Under the pieces are notes generated by a model. It was not told where the DNA came from and did not search any database. It worked only from the letters and a program-made list of their open reading frames with translations. Shown here piece by piece: positions 56,013 to 64,000 of a stretch of DNA of 64,000 bases (positions are counted from its first letter, which is position 1; each line of letters begins with the position of its first letter). Source of the stretch: Trichomonas vaginalis G3 (Eukaryota; Parabasalia; Trichomonadida; Trichomonadidae); contig NC_067203.1 in NCBI RefSeq assembly GCF_026262505.1, forward strand, positions 9,114,001 through 9,178,000. The letters run 5' to 3'. The position numbers and the translations under genes are program-made.

Positions 56013-57317
56013 TTATTTATCCATTTCTTCTTTCTTTTCTTCTTCAATGAGTGAGAGACGTGCACGTTCATACTTCCTTCTTCTTGCTTCACGGAGTTTC
56101 TCTTGTCTGATCCAGATGGATTTGTTCTGGATGTCATTTGCTGGAAGAATGATTTTCCAATTGTTTGTCTTGAATACTTCATAGAAGAGGGAGTGATGAA
56201 TTGTGTAGAGGTTATCAAATGATGATAAGATTCCATTATGAACTGAGTATTCATCATCATCAATGTAAAAGACTTCTTGTCCAAATGTCAGATCACTTGG
56301 ATCTTCAAACCTTTTGATCTCGTATTCCTGTAATGTCTTTTGACATTGTTTGTTGCAATCTTCGTCATATTCACGAATTTTGTTGTAAGCAACTACGAGC
56401 TGAGCTGCCCAGAGCCAATCTGATTTGAGTTCGATGAGGAGTTCACGTTTGGTGAATTGGATAATGGCACCAGGAAAGACTCTGTAAAGATCTTGCATCC
56501 ATGAAGTTGTGTTGTACTTGTACCAGGAAATAATTGAAATAATGAATTCTTCTGTGAGCGCTTCAATGGAATTTTCTGGTTTGAACTTTGTGATTGTTTC
56601 ACGAGTTTCTATTTCAATGACACTTTGAAGGCTTAAAAGATATACATCTGAGAGCTCATTAACTGTGTGCTGAAGATCACAACCTGTAAGCTTGTAATTG
56701 TACTTCGGGTACTCATTTTGAATGTAATCCTGTAATTCCTGTTCTTTCCTTCTGTACAAATCTTCTTTTATAACTGAAACTAGTTGTTTCTTCTCTTCAT
56801 TGTTGAAGAAATTTCTAATGATTTCAACCATTGCATCAACTGAGTAACCTTTGACAAAGTGAATGGCTTGGAGATCATAGAAGAAGGAGAGAGCTTCTGT
56901 GTTGAGGTTTTGAATTGACATTTTGAAACCATTGATCACTCTCTCCTTTTCAATTGATACACCTTCTTCATATTGGATCGGACCATTGTGTGCAAAATCT
57001 TGTGGTCTTTTGATTTTTGCTCTTTCAATTGCTGCTTGAACTTGCTTTGGCACATCCATGTTGAGATCTTTTGTCTTCTTTGTTGTGATGTTTCTCTTTG
57101 AACCTTGATGTAATGGAGGTGGTGGAGGTGGTGGTGGTGTGTTCTTTCTCTTTGTTACCATTTGTACTTGATGATCTGAATCTGAATCAAATGGTCTTTT
57201 CTTATTGAACCATTCCTCTGGTTGAACCCTCTTGAAACTGTTGGAGTCTTCACTGTCAGAGCTGGTGGTCTCGAATGAACGATTTTGGACTTTTTTGTAG
57301 TCACGATGCCTCGACGG
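56013..57317 (-). CDS. Hypothetical protein with polyproline tract (434 aa)
   Basis: Start taken at MPSRHRDYKKVQ (57317) because TCATTTTTATTA lies directly before it, close to the trichomonad initiator; the frame extends 16 codons upstream. Contents: Ser/Asp-rich N-terminus, eight prolines at about residues 59-66, basic patch (KRNITTKKTK), then a mostly helical globular part with IHFVKGYSVDAMVEIIRNFF, SIISWYKYNTTSWMQDLYRV and RELLIELKSDWLWAAQLVVA, and a Lys/Arg/Glu coiled-coil end (ARRRKYERARLSLIEEEKKE). Family unknown. G+C is somewhat higher than in the Polinton genes, which favours a host-type gene. Intact. Confidence 0.5.
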   Translation of the reverse strand, partial: PSRHRDYKKVQNRSFETTSSDSEDSNSFKRVQPEEWFNKKRPFDSDSDHQVQMVTKRKNTPPPPPPPPLHQGSKRNITTKKTKDLNMDVPKQVQAAIERAKIKRPQDFAHNGPIQYEEGVSIEKERVINGFKMSIQNLNTEALSFFYDLQAIHFVKGYSVDAMVEIIRNFFNNEEKKQLVSVIKEDLYRRKEQELQDYIQNEYPKYNYKLTGCDLQHTVNELSDVYLLSLQSVIEIETRETITKFKPENSIEALTEEFIISIISWYKYNTTSWMQDLYRVFPGAIIQFTKRELLIELKSDWLWAAQLVVAYNKIREYDEDCNKQCQKTLQEYEIKRFEDPSDLTFGQEVFYIDDDEYSVHNGILSSFDNLYTIHHSLFYEVFKTNNWKIILPANDIQNKSIWIRQEKLREARRRKYERARLSLIEEEKKEEMDK

Positions 57318-57365
57318 CATTAATAAAAATGAAGTGTCATACGGTTTTTTCCTCTCAAAATCCAA

Positions 57366-58422
57366 AATTTTGACTAGAATTGCTTCTCACAAAAGTGCTC
57401 GATATCTCAACGTGAAACTTGTAGTACTGCCTGTGTTCTACAACTTTGTCATAGGACTTTCCCTTCTATCCCCACTAGATCTCGAGATATAAGTGCAAAA
57501 TCATCTCCATTGCAAATTTCGTCACATAATATTTTTGGTCATTTTTGCGCAAAATTTATGAAGAAATGACCGTAAAATTAATGAAATTCATGAATTTTGC
57601 TTTAAAAAACTCATGAAATTTCGTGAGTTTTTAAGGTTTACAAATTTCGTCATCATTTATTTTTGCCCATTTCTGAGTGAGGGGGTGTTAAGAAATAGGG
57701 GTTTTGTTCATGTTGTATCATGAGTTTTGCTTTAGAAAACTCATGAAGGTACTAAGAAATGACCAAAAATTAATAAAATCATGAATTTTAAGCCGTTTTC
57801 TTCATTAATGTTATGAGTTTTTTAATGTTTACAAATTTCGTCATAAAACCCGCAACATATACTACTCTTTATTTTAAAAATTCTTTATGAATATCGTTTA
57901 CCGCAATTCAAATAGTGTATTTACTTCAAAAATGCAAATATCGCATTGGTGTATAATGTCATTGATATTTTCTATGCAAAGTGAGTTGCGGTAAAAAATG
58001 CGGTCATACCTCCATTCAATTTATGGATAAAGTACTCAATTTGCGGCTAACCCCCTCAATCTGCGGTAAAAATGAGGTAAAAGTGTCTCAATTTATGGAA
58101 AACTTGCGGCAAACAATTTAAATTTAGCTAATTTCCTATGATTTTGATTCCACATCCTACAACTCTCAAAACGAAAGGTATTTGCAGCGATAATTCCTTG
58201 AAAAAAATTCCAAAAAAATTTCAAAAACGAAAAAACGAAAATAATTCCGTACATTTTTTATTCCGAAATTTCTCAAAAGTTTACCATTGCAGTGGATTCC
58301 ATGCGGATTTACCATCGGTTACCGTATGAACAGGCCTAGAATTACTTATATTGTTATCAATGATATACAACAAAACTAAATCAAACGAATTTTAAAAATT
58401 CAAAATATAAGTCCAAAGAACT
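57366..58422. other. Gene-free stretch with short repeats
   Basis: No gene. GTTTACAAATTTCGTCAT occurs at about 57636 and 57826 with TCATGAATTTT before each (diverged duplicates of about 80 bp). Several TGCGGTAAA/TTTACCGCAA units lie at 57900-58100. CGATATCTCAAC and ATCTCGAGATATAAG near 57400-57500 form part of an inverted repeat. Confidence 0.5.
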
Positions 58423-59100
58423 TCAACAGAAAATTTATCTTATAACACAAAACCTCAGTCAAATTACTCTAAAGAGTAGTTTTTCAAAGATTCTCCAAAT
58501 TTTTGAAGTTCTTTGAGGAATTTACTCTTTCTTATGGATATTGTCAAAGTATTTTGATAATATTCAAAAGAAGATATTTCAAGTAAGTAGATTATAATGG
58601 ATTCCAAGCTTATACAAATTGTAGTCTTTTAAAGAGCAGTTGTTCCAAGATATTCGAAGTTTTAGAATATCTTGGAAAAACTGTCCTTTAAAAGGCTGTA
58701 GCTTCGGTAATATTACTACCTAGTATTAAGGTCACGTAATTACATTCTTTTAAATGACAGTTGTTCCAAGATATTCGAAGTTTTCAAGTATCTTGGGAAA
58801 ACTGCCCTTTATAAGGCTGTAGATTCGGTATTATAACTATCTAGTATTAAATTCACGTAATTACAGTCTTTTAAAGAGCAGTAGTTCCAAGATATTCGAA
58901 GTTTTCGATTATCTTGGAAAAACGGCCCGTTATAAGGCTGTAGCTTCGGTATTATAACTATCTAGTATTAAAGTTACGTAATTACAATCTTTTAAAGAGT
59001 AATTCCTCAAAGAACTTCAAAAATTTGGAGAATCTTTGAAAAACTACTCTTTAGAGTAATTTGACTGAGGTTTTGTGTTATAAGATAAATTTTCTGTTGA
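58423..59100. mobile_element. 678-bp foldback element with 100-bp inverted arms
   Basis: Arms 58423-58522 and 59001-59100 appear perfect over 100 bases (begin TCAACAGAAAATTTATCTTA, end TTCTTTGAGGAATT). The interior holds about three tandem copies of a ~120-bp unit (from about 58625, 58745, 58864), each with a hairpin CCAAGATATTC/GAATATCTTGG and CTAGTATTAA. No coding content. A non-autonomous MITE/foldback transposon whose perfect arms mean recent origin or conversion. The mobilising transposase is not known. Confidence 0.9.
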
Positions 59101-60435
59101 TATTGTTGGATTTACTGTATATAAATTGTAGATTGATCGCGAAAATCCAAAATTCTGGATATTTTTGGAAGATCCGCGCTTGAAACGAGCGTGTTTGATG
59201 ATTTTGCATCATCTCTGAGCTTGGATGTTGTAAATTTTGAAGTATAAAAGAGTTATTAGTTGAAATTCATTCGCTCATTTAAAAAGTGAAATATTTTCAT
59301 TGAAAAATGAAAAATTAAGGCCATTCTAGAAGCCAATCAAAAGTACAATTAAAATAATATGATTCTTGGTGAAAAAATAATCCAAAAAAAATTGAAAAAT
59401 GAAATTTGGAGAAAAAAATTACAGATTTAACAATATATAAAGGATTTTATAAATTTCTGTGTCAAATAAAGACTATTAAAATAGGTGGAGATTAAAGTAT
59501 AATATGGTTTGAATTAAAAATTTGTGGAAATCAATGATATAATGTATGAAAAAGAGAGATTTTATAATAAATACAACTGACATGTATAATGAAATTTGAT
59601 CAGTATCAATAAAAAACACTCCTTTAGTAAACTTGTAGTCTGAAATATTGCATTGAGAAAAAAATACTCCAAATTTGCTCAATGAGTTTAGAAATGTAAA
59701 GATTTAGGACATGCTTTACATTTGTAAACTCATTTAGTAAACTTGTAGTTTGAAATATTGCATTGAGAAAAAAGTGCTTCGAATTTACTCAATAAGCTCA
59801 CAAATGTAAAGCTTTTGTATAAGCTTTACATTTGTAAACTCATTTAGTAAACTTGGATTAAAAAATTTAAATTTAATTTGAATTATGGGTTGTAATTCAA
59901 TGTAAGATTGTCCTTTAAGTCAAAATAGACTATGAAATCAAATAAACCAAGGTAAATCGTAAAAATCTTTTTCGATTCATAATTTAATAAATAATCTTTT
60001 GCTGTATTTAAGATATCGATTAATACTTAACGAAATTTTGAATAACTGCATACGTGAATGAGATAAATGAAGTTTGAGATCTGAGGTAGAAGAATTCGAA
60101 ATTTCGAATATATGCGAATTTGGTGATAACAATTGAAAAGTAAAATTTAAACTTGTCACAACACATAACAAAACTCCACCTGCATAAATCGAGTATATTG
60201 TATATGGTTGGTCTAAAATGAAAAAAGTGTACGTTTAAAATACGATTATTTAAATTCATTCCCAAAAACGTCAATTAACAATTAAATTTAGTGTATTTTA
60301 AATATATATACGTATTATATTTTATAAATTATATTAAATTCGCAAAATTTTAAGTTTTAAACAAAAATAAAAAATGTTCAAAATATGAAATTATGCGTAG
60401 GATATTAAAATTTACATGTTAGCAATTTTTTTGAA
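59101..60435. other. Gene-free AT-rich stretch
   Basis: No gene seen apart from short random frames. Holds the tandem repeat at 59623-59856. Confidence 0.5.
59623..59856. repeat. 110-bp tandem repeat, just over two copies
   Basis: Units begin TTTAGTAAACTTG at 59623, 59733 and (partial) 59843. Each contains a hairpin: (A/G)AAATGTAAAG ... CTTTACATTTGTAAACTC. Confidence 0.85.
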
Positions 60436-61200
60436 TTGCTTTCAATTTTCATATTGAAATTTTTAAGATTTTTTTCTGAAATAATAAGCAAGAATATCAA
60501 CCTAAATAATATTAAATTCCATGCGTTAATTTCCCCTCAAAAGTCATTGACCGCCTCTCAATCTAGATTTTGTGAGTACTTTATATATTTAACAAAACTG
60601 GAAGGTCAACGATTATTTAACAAAACTGGAATCGACCCGATTTTTCACTCTCATAATAGAAGCTTTATTGTTACCATTCTTGGTAACTTCAAATCTTTCA
60701 TCATTCTGATGAATTATATTATATTTGATGATCCAAATGATTCTAATAAGAATTTTCCAAAAAAACACCTTATCTCTGTTTATGCAACTGTTACAGTTCA
60801 AAATAACTTTAAATCAGTTGAACAATTATTACATGCAGTTTCAGCTGAGACAGATTATAAGCTTCAATATTCTATAAGCAAAGAAATAACAATTCTCAAA
60901 GACTACCAAAATGAATCAGATTCTTCGGAAATGTTAAAAAATGCTTTATTGTTCGAATTAAATGAGAATAAAGATGAAAATGAATTAGTTAACAGAAGTG
61001 TTTACTATGTCAGTTACAATGAAGACATTCGAAACATGATCATAGTTTATCGACGCTGCGATACTCATAATATTCAATTCACATACCTTGAAGGATCTTA
61101 TACTTTTTTGAAAGTTAATTGGAATAATTATGTTCTTTATCATGAACTCCCATATAAAAAAAAACCATTAGAAAATGTTAAGAGTCATCCCATTATTTAA
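60436..61200 (+). CDS. Hypothetical ORF, possible gene fragment (254 aa)
   Basis: Open frame of 254 codons without an ATG at its start; the first in-frame ATG is near 60711 (MNYIIFDDPNDSNK), leaving about 163 residues. Motifs: YLTKLEGQRLFNKTGIDPIF, LISVYATVTVQNNFKSVEQL, ETDYKLQYSISKEITILKDY, YYVSYNEDIRNMIIVYRRCD. No family recognised. Poly-lysine near the end (PYKKKPLE). Lies 5' of Nup93 in the same orientation. Either a 5'-truncated multicopy gene or a small host gene. Confidence 0.35.
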   Translation: MLSIFILKFLRFFSEIISKNINLNNIKFHALISPQKSLTASQSRFCEYFIYLTKLEGQRLFNKTGIDPIFHSHNRSFIVTILGNFKSFIILMNYIIFDDPNDSNKNFPKKHLISVYATVTVQNNFKSVEQLLHAVSAETDYKLQYSISKEITILKDYQNESDSSEMLKNALLFELNENKDENELVNRSVYYVSYNEDIRNMIIVYRRCDTHNIQFTYLEGSYTFLKVNWNNYVLYHELPYKKKPLENVKSHPII

Positions 61201-61888
61201 TAATTTAATTACTTTCGGCACAATGACATTAACAAGGAAGAAACAAGATAAGGCAGAAGAAAAATTAAAATATTAAATATTATTATTATTATTAGATTTT
61301 TCATTTCATTTTTGTTTACATTAATGATCCAGATATTTCCTTATTTCAACATGATATCACCCCATCTGTTTGTATACTTTCTATATAAAATATTTGGAAC
61401 TCGCTTTTAGCAAAAAAATCTGAAGGCAAAGCACAGGTTGTTGATTGAATTATTCAAGGGTTTGGCTTTAGTAACTTCCCAAAAAATTTGGGCCGAAATC
61501 CGACATTTTTTAATGACCTGCACTATTCCATTAAACATTTCCGGGATATTGATAGCTCCCAATCCTACGAAAGGGATTTGTGAAATCCCTCTGTCACTAT
61601 TTCCAGGTGCAACTTTATATAATTCCTTTTACTGATTCAAGAATAATCAGTAGAAAAAATTGTATAAAGCTGAATCTGCTTAAATTATTTGGAGTAATCC
61701 ATCTCTGAGGCTTTGGGCCCTAGTGTAATGCACCAGGACCTCAAGTTTCTTTTGGAATTTACACAACACAACAATTATTTTCTGAAAATGAATGTGTATT
61801 CTCTCTCATGTCTTACAATGGAATTTAAAATTAATACAAATTAATTTTAGGTTTCAAAAGATTTTACAATAATCGTCTGCTCAAAAGA
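61201..61888. other. Spacer before Nup93
   Basis: No gene supported. A hairpin AGGGATTT-GTG-AAATCCCT is at 61572-61590. The segment 61440-61640 has higher G+C than its neighbours and may be a relic of an insertion. TGCTCAAAAGA stands just before the Nup93 ATG, a weak initiator match. Confidence 0.4.
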
Positions 61889-64000
61889 ATGGATATACCT
61901 GTAGAGACACAGATAGATGACATTCTTGCTAGGTCTCTTCGTTTGGAGAAGAAAAGTCCATATTTAGCAAATTATGGTCTTTCAAGCGTTCTTCATCAGA
62001 GCAGATCTATTATTAACACTAGATCTTTTTCAAAGGATGATGAAGATCGCGGCAAATACCTCTTGGGTACTGTAAATAAGAATATTGCAAATGTTCCTAC
62101 AATTTTGAAAGGAATTGACTTAACATCAATTGTATCAGACAATGTAACTCTTTATGCAGAGAAAAACAACGAAATTTTCCAAGACTCAATTGTTAAATCC
62201 ATCACATCAATTCATAATAGTACAAATTCATTAAATGATTCTTTTATTTTGAAAGCAATGGAAAACTTATATGGAAAGAAAGGATCATACTCAGACGTCG
62301 TTGTTCCATACTACGAAGATATCCCAAGTATTACACCAAGTATCACAGAATATCTTAACGAACATCCAATTCCTTCTGTTAAGATGACTCTCCGTCCTCG
62401 CGACAGATTCTATGCAGAAAATCTTACAAACCAGAACGAATCCTTCTCAGAGCATATGGCAAAAGCCATTCGAAAGACAACTTTATTCAAAGAAAATTAT
62501 CAATTACCACTTGCAGACACATTCTCACTTATTCATTGCCTCGAGAAATACGGAAATCATTTCAATGGAACAAAACGCTTTCTTGAGAAGCAAATCAAGA
62601 GAATTATCACGGAAGAGGTTAATACAAACTTAAATATTGCAAATCGTGGTCCAACATACGGTATTATGCATACACTTCAGGGGTATATCAATCTTTTACC
62701 TCATCCTCAACACGAATCCCCTTGGGCAATTTTATTCTTCGCAATGCGTTGCGGAAAGAACGAATCCGCACTCCAATATGCATCAGAAAACAATTTCAGC
62801 CACGATGTCATCTCAGCTCTTGAGTTTCGAGTCACAGGAACCGAAATTACACCTCAAATTAGGACAAACCTTCAAGGATTGTACCAAAACGAGGTCTCCG
62901 GTGAAGGACATGACACATTCAAGTGTTTGTGTCTCTCAATTCTCTCAGGAATTGGAGGATATAACGATCCATCAGTTATTTCAAGCTTTGAAGACTGGCT
63001 TTGGTTTGCATTACAGCTTGGAGATGGAAATCATCAAAGAGTTGTTACAAAAGTCACAAAAACCATCAGCGAAATATCAGATCCAAGAAATACTTTCTTA
63101 CCGGGCCAAGCTTTACTCCTTGTTCACCAATTCGATAAAGCTGCTAATTGGTTCCTCTCAACACCCGCAGTTGCCAACGATGGACTTCAAATTTCCCTCG
63201 CAATGCACACAGCAGGCCTTATTTCACCAAACGTCTTCAGCGAACAATTGCTCAGATATACGGCAGGCGTTTTCGAAGCAGACGGATACCTCTCCTTGAA
63301 GTACCTCAATATGATAAAGGACAGAAAGGAAGTTTCAAAACTCGTGTCACTTTTGGCCGTAACTGCTCGGAACGGGGAATCGCTGTTCGAGCCCACGATC
63401 ATCGACCAAAGCCGCTTGCAAACACTTCCACCACCAGAATCGGAAGCTTCTGCAGCTTTGTTCGACGGAATCTCAAATCCACAAGATATTATCAACTCTT
63501 ACAGAGAAAACAACGATGATGAAGAGCAATATGTTGCTATGCACTCACCTGCATCATTGCTGCTCAATCCTGAAGAACAGAAACTCGCAATTACATCTGC
63601 AGGAATTGAAGCTGCGAAAAGATCAATGTATCCAACAGCGATGAAGCTTTTGCACATGGCAGGTGATTATAACAGACTTGTAGACCTCTGCTGCCAGCAA
63701 TTAAGAAGATGCGCTGAAGGATTAGTTGATGACCAACCAATCATCGATGCAATGGAAATAATCAATGAAGTTAATGAAAACACAATCAGTGTTGATGAAA
63801 AAAGAATGAGAACTCTGCTAATAATGCTTTCTTTCGCTAAATGCGCTTATTTGACAAGACATGGCGATTATGAACTCGCCTGCTCTTCATTTGAAGAAAG
63901 CAAGATCTTCGCTTCTGATCAGGGCGTCATAAACACTGCAGATAACGGTGGAGTCGAAATGGCCAAATCAACTATAGCAAACATGCCTCCATCTGTCAAG
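61889..64000 (+). CDS. NUP93: Nucleoporin Nup93/Nic96 (runs off the right edge)
   Basis: 704 codons from ATG 61889, still open at the window end. Scaffold nucleoporin of the nuclear-pore inner ring. The N-terminus (MDIPVETQIDDILARSLRLE) is short before the alpha-solenoid, which starts with YSDVVVPYYEDIPSI. Family marks: RGPTYGIMHTLQGYINLLPH, WAILFFAMRCGKNESALQYA (the W-x-x-I-x-x-x-x-R-x-G block), FEDWLWFALQLGD, and FLPGQALLLVHQFDKAANWF. All-helical pattern continues to the edge. Full family length is about 800-850 residues, so about 100-150 residues lie outside. Intact so far; no intron. Neighbouring genes are unrelated. Confidence 0.85.
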   Translation, partial: MDIPVETQIDDILARSLRLEKKSPYLANYGLSSVLHQSRSIINTRSFSKDDEDRGKYLLGTVNKNIANVPTILKGIDLTSIVSDNVTLYAEKNNEIFQDSIVKSITSIHNSTNSLNDSFILKAMENLYGKKGSYSDVVVPYYEDIPSITPSITEYLNEHPIPSVKMTLRPRDRFYAENLTNQNESFSEHMAKAIRKTTLFKENYQLPLADTFSLIHCLEKYGNHFNGTKRFLEKQIKRIITEEVNTNLNIANRGPTYGIMHTLQGYINLLPHPQHESPWAILFFAMRCGKNESALQYASENNFSHDVISALEFRVTGTEITPQIRTNLQGLYQNEVSGEGHDTFKCLCLSILSGIGGYNDPSVISSFEDWLWFALQLGDGNHQRVVTKVTKTISEISDPRNTFLPGQALLLVHQFDKAANWFLSTPAVANDGLQISLAMHTAGLISPNVFSEQLLRYTAGVFEADGYLSLKYLNMIKDRKEVSKLVSLLAVTARNGESLFEPTIIDQSRLQTLPPPESEASAALFDGISNPQDIINSYRENNDDEEQYVAMHSPASLLLNPEEQKLAITSAGIEAAKRSMYPTAMKLLHMAGDYNRLVDLCCQQLRRCAEGLVDDQPIIDAMEIINEVNENTISVDEKRMRTLLIMLSFAKCAYLTRHGDYELACSSFEESKIFASDQGVINTADNGGVEMAKSTIANMPPSVK

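Noticed and set aside
59476-60274. Minus-strand frames of 60-84 codons
   Set aside because: AT-rich, without family motifs or start-proximal boxes; expected by chance.
61438-61635. 65-codon frame before Nup93
   Set aside because: Contains a perfect palindrome and no recognisable domain; treated as spacer, possibly an insertion relic.
62412-63519. Several frames of 73-220 codons overlapping the Nup93 gene
   Set aside because: Alternate frames of the 704-codon Nup93 frame, which has clear family motifs and stays open to the window edge.
1-64000. tRNA, rRNA or spliceosomal RNA genes
   Set aside because: No cloverleaf with A/B boxes or rRNA-like core was recognised by eye; small RNA genes could still be missed without a covariance search.

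Overview
The window is AT-rich nuclear DNA of a trichomonad (parabasalid protist), most likely Trichomonas vaginalis or a near relative. Reasons: a trichomonad-type ankyrin protein with four near-identical repeats, BTB proteins with a C-terminal discoidin-like (F5/8) domain, a Tvmar1-like mariner, many Polinton/Maverick parts with KilA-N genes and trichomonad-style capsid genes, and intronless host genes. One gene (start 57317) has a TCATTTTTATTA box just before its ATG, like the trichomonad initiator; the other host genes show no clear one, so the species call is an inference.

Layout. (1) 1-13.26 kb: Polinton-like element A, running off the left edge: integrase-tail remnant, KilA-N genes, protein-primed DNA polymerase B, then a structural block (minor-capsid candidate, two small basic proteins, major capsid protein). 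It has many breaks and looks old. (2) 13.3-13.6 kb: a striking cluster of five hairpins. (3) 13.7-18.1 kb: a lone Polinton-type terminus and a hAT transposon. (4) 18.1-31.1 kb: host DNA with an ankyrin protein, two BTB paralogues in the same orientation (about 20-21 and 28.8-30.1 kb) flanking MCM4, NAA20 and a 5'-truncated VPS45 copy, plus a multi-pass membrane protein. (5) 31.3-50.6 kb: two nested Polintons. An outer element has GTCACTTTT-rich ends at 31.29 and 50.6 kb and carries a long coiled-coil/proline-glutamine-rich protein, a second capsid lineage and two right-end genes. Its interior holds element B (36.2-48.97 kb: integrase tail, KilA-N, primase-helicase, PolB, HNH nuclease, capsid block). 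(6) 50.98 to about 55.95 kb: a third Polinton fragment with a packaging ATPase, itself hit by a mariner. (7) 56.0-64.0 kb: a proline-tract protein gene, a 678-bp foldback element with 100-bp arms, an ORF fragment and the first 704 codons of a Nup93/Nic96 nucleoporin.

How the parts work together. Elements A and B share a replication set (PolB, KilA-N regulators, and in B a primase-helicase) and a capsid set. These sets appear to use two different start-proximal sequence classes, suggesting an early/late programme. The four-gene capsid block is inverted as a unit between A and B. Host genes cover replication (MCM4), N-terminal acetylation (NAA20), vesicle fusion (VPS45 relic) and the nuclear pore (Nup93).

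The most novel signals are: twin-hairpin micro-insertions of about 26-37 bases with three-base loops, found at filled sites where related copies are empty; the inverted capsid block; the five-hairpin cluster; an identical in-frame TAG shared by the two BTB paralogues; and patchy near-identity between A and B that points to recombination.
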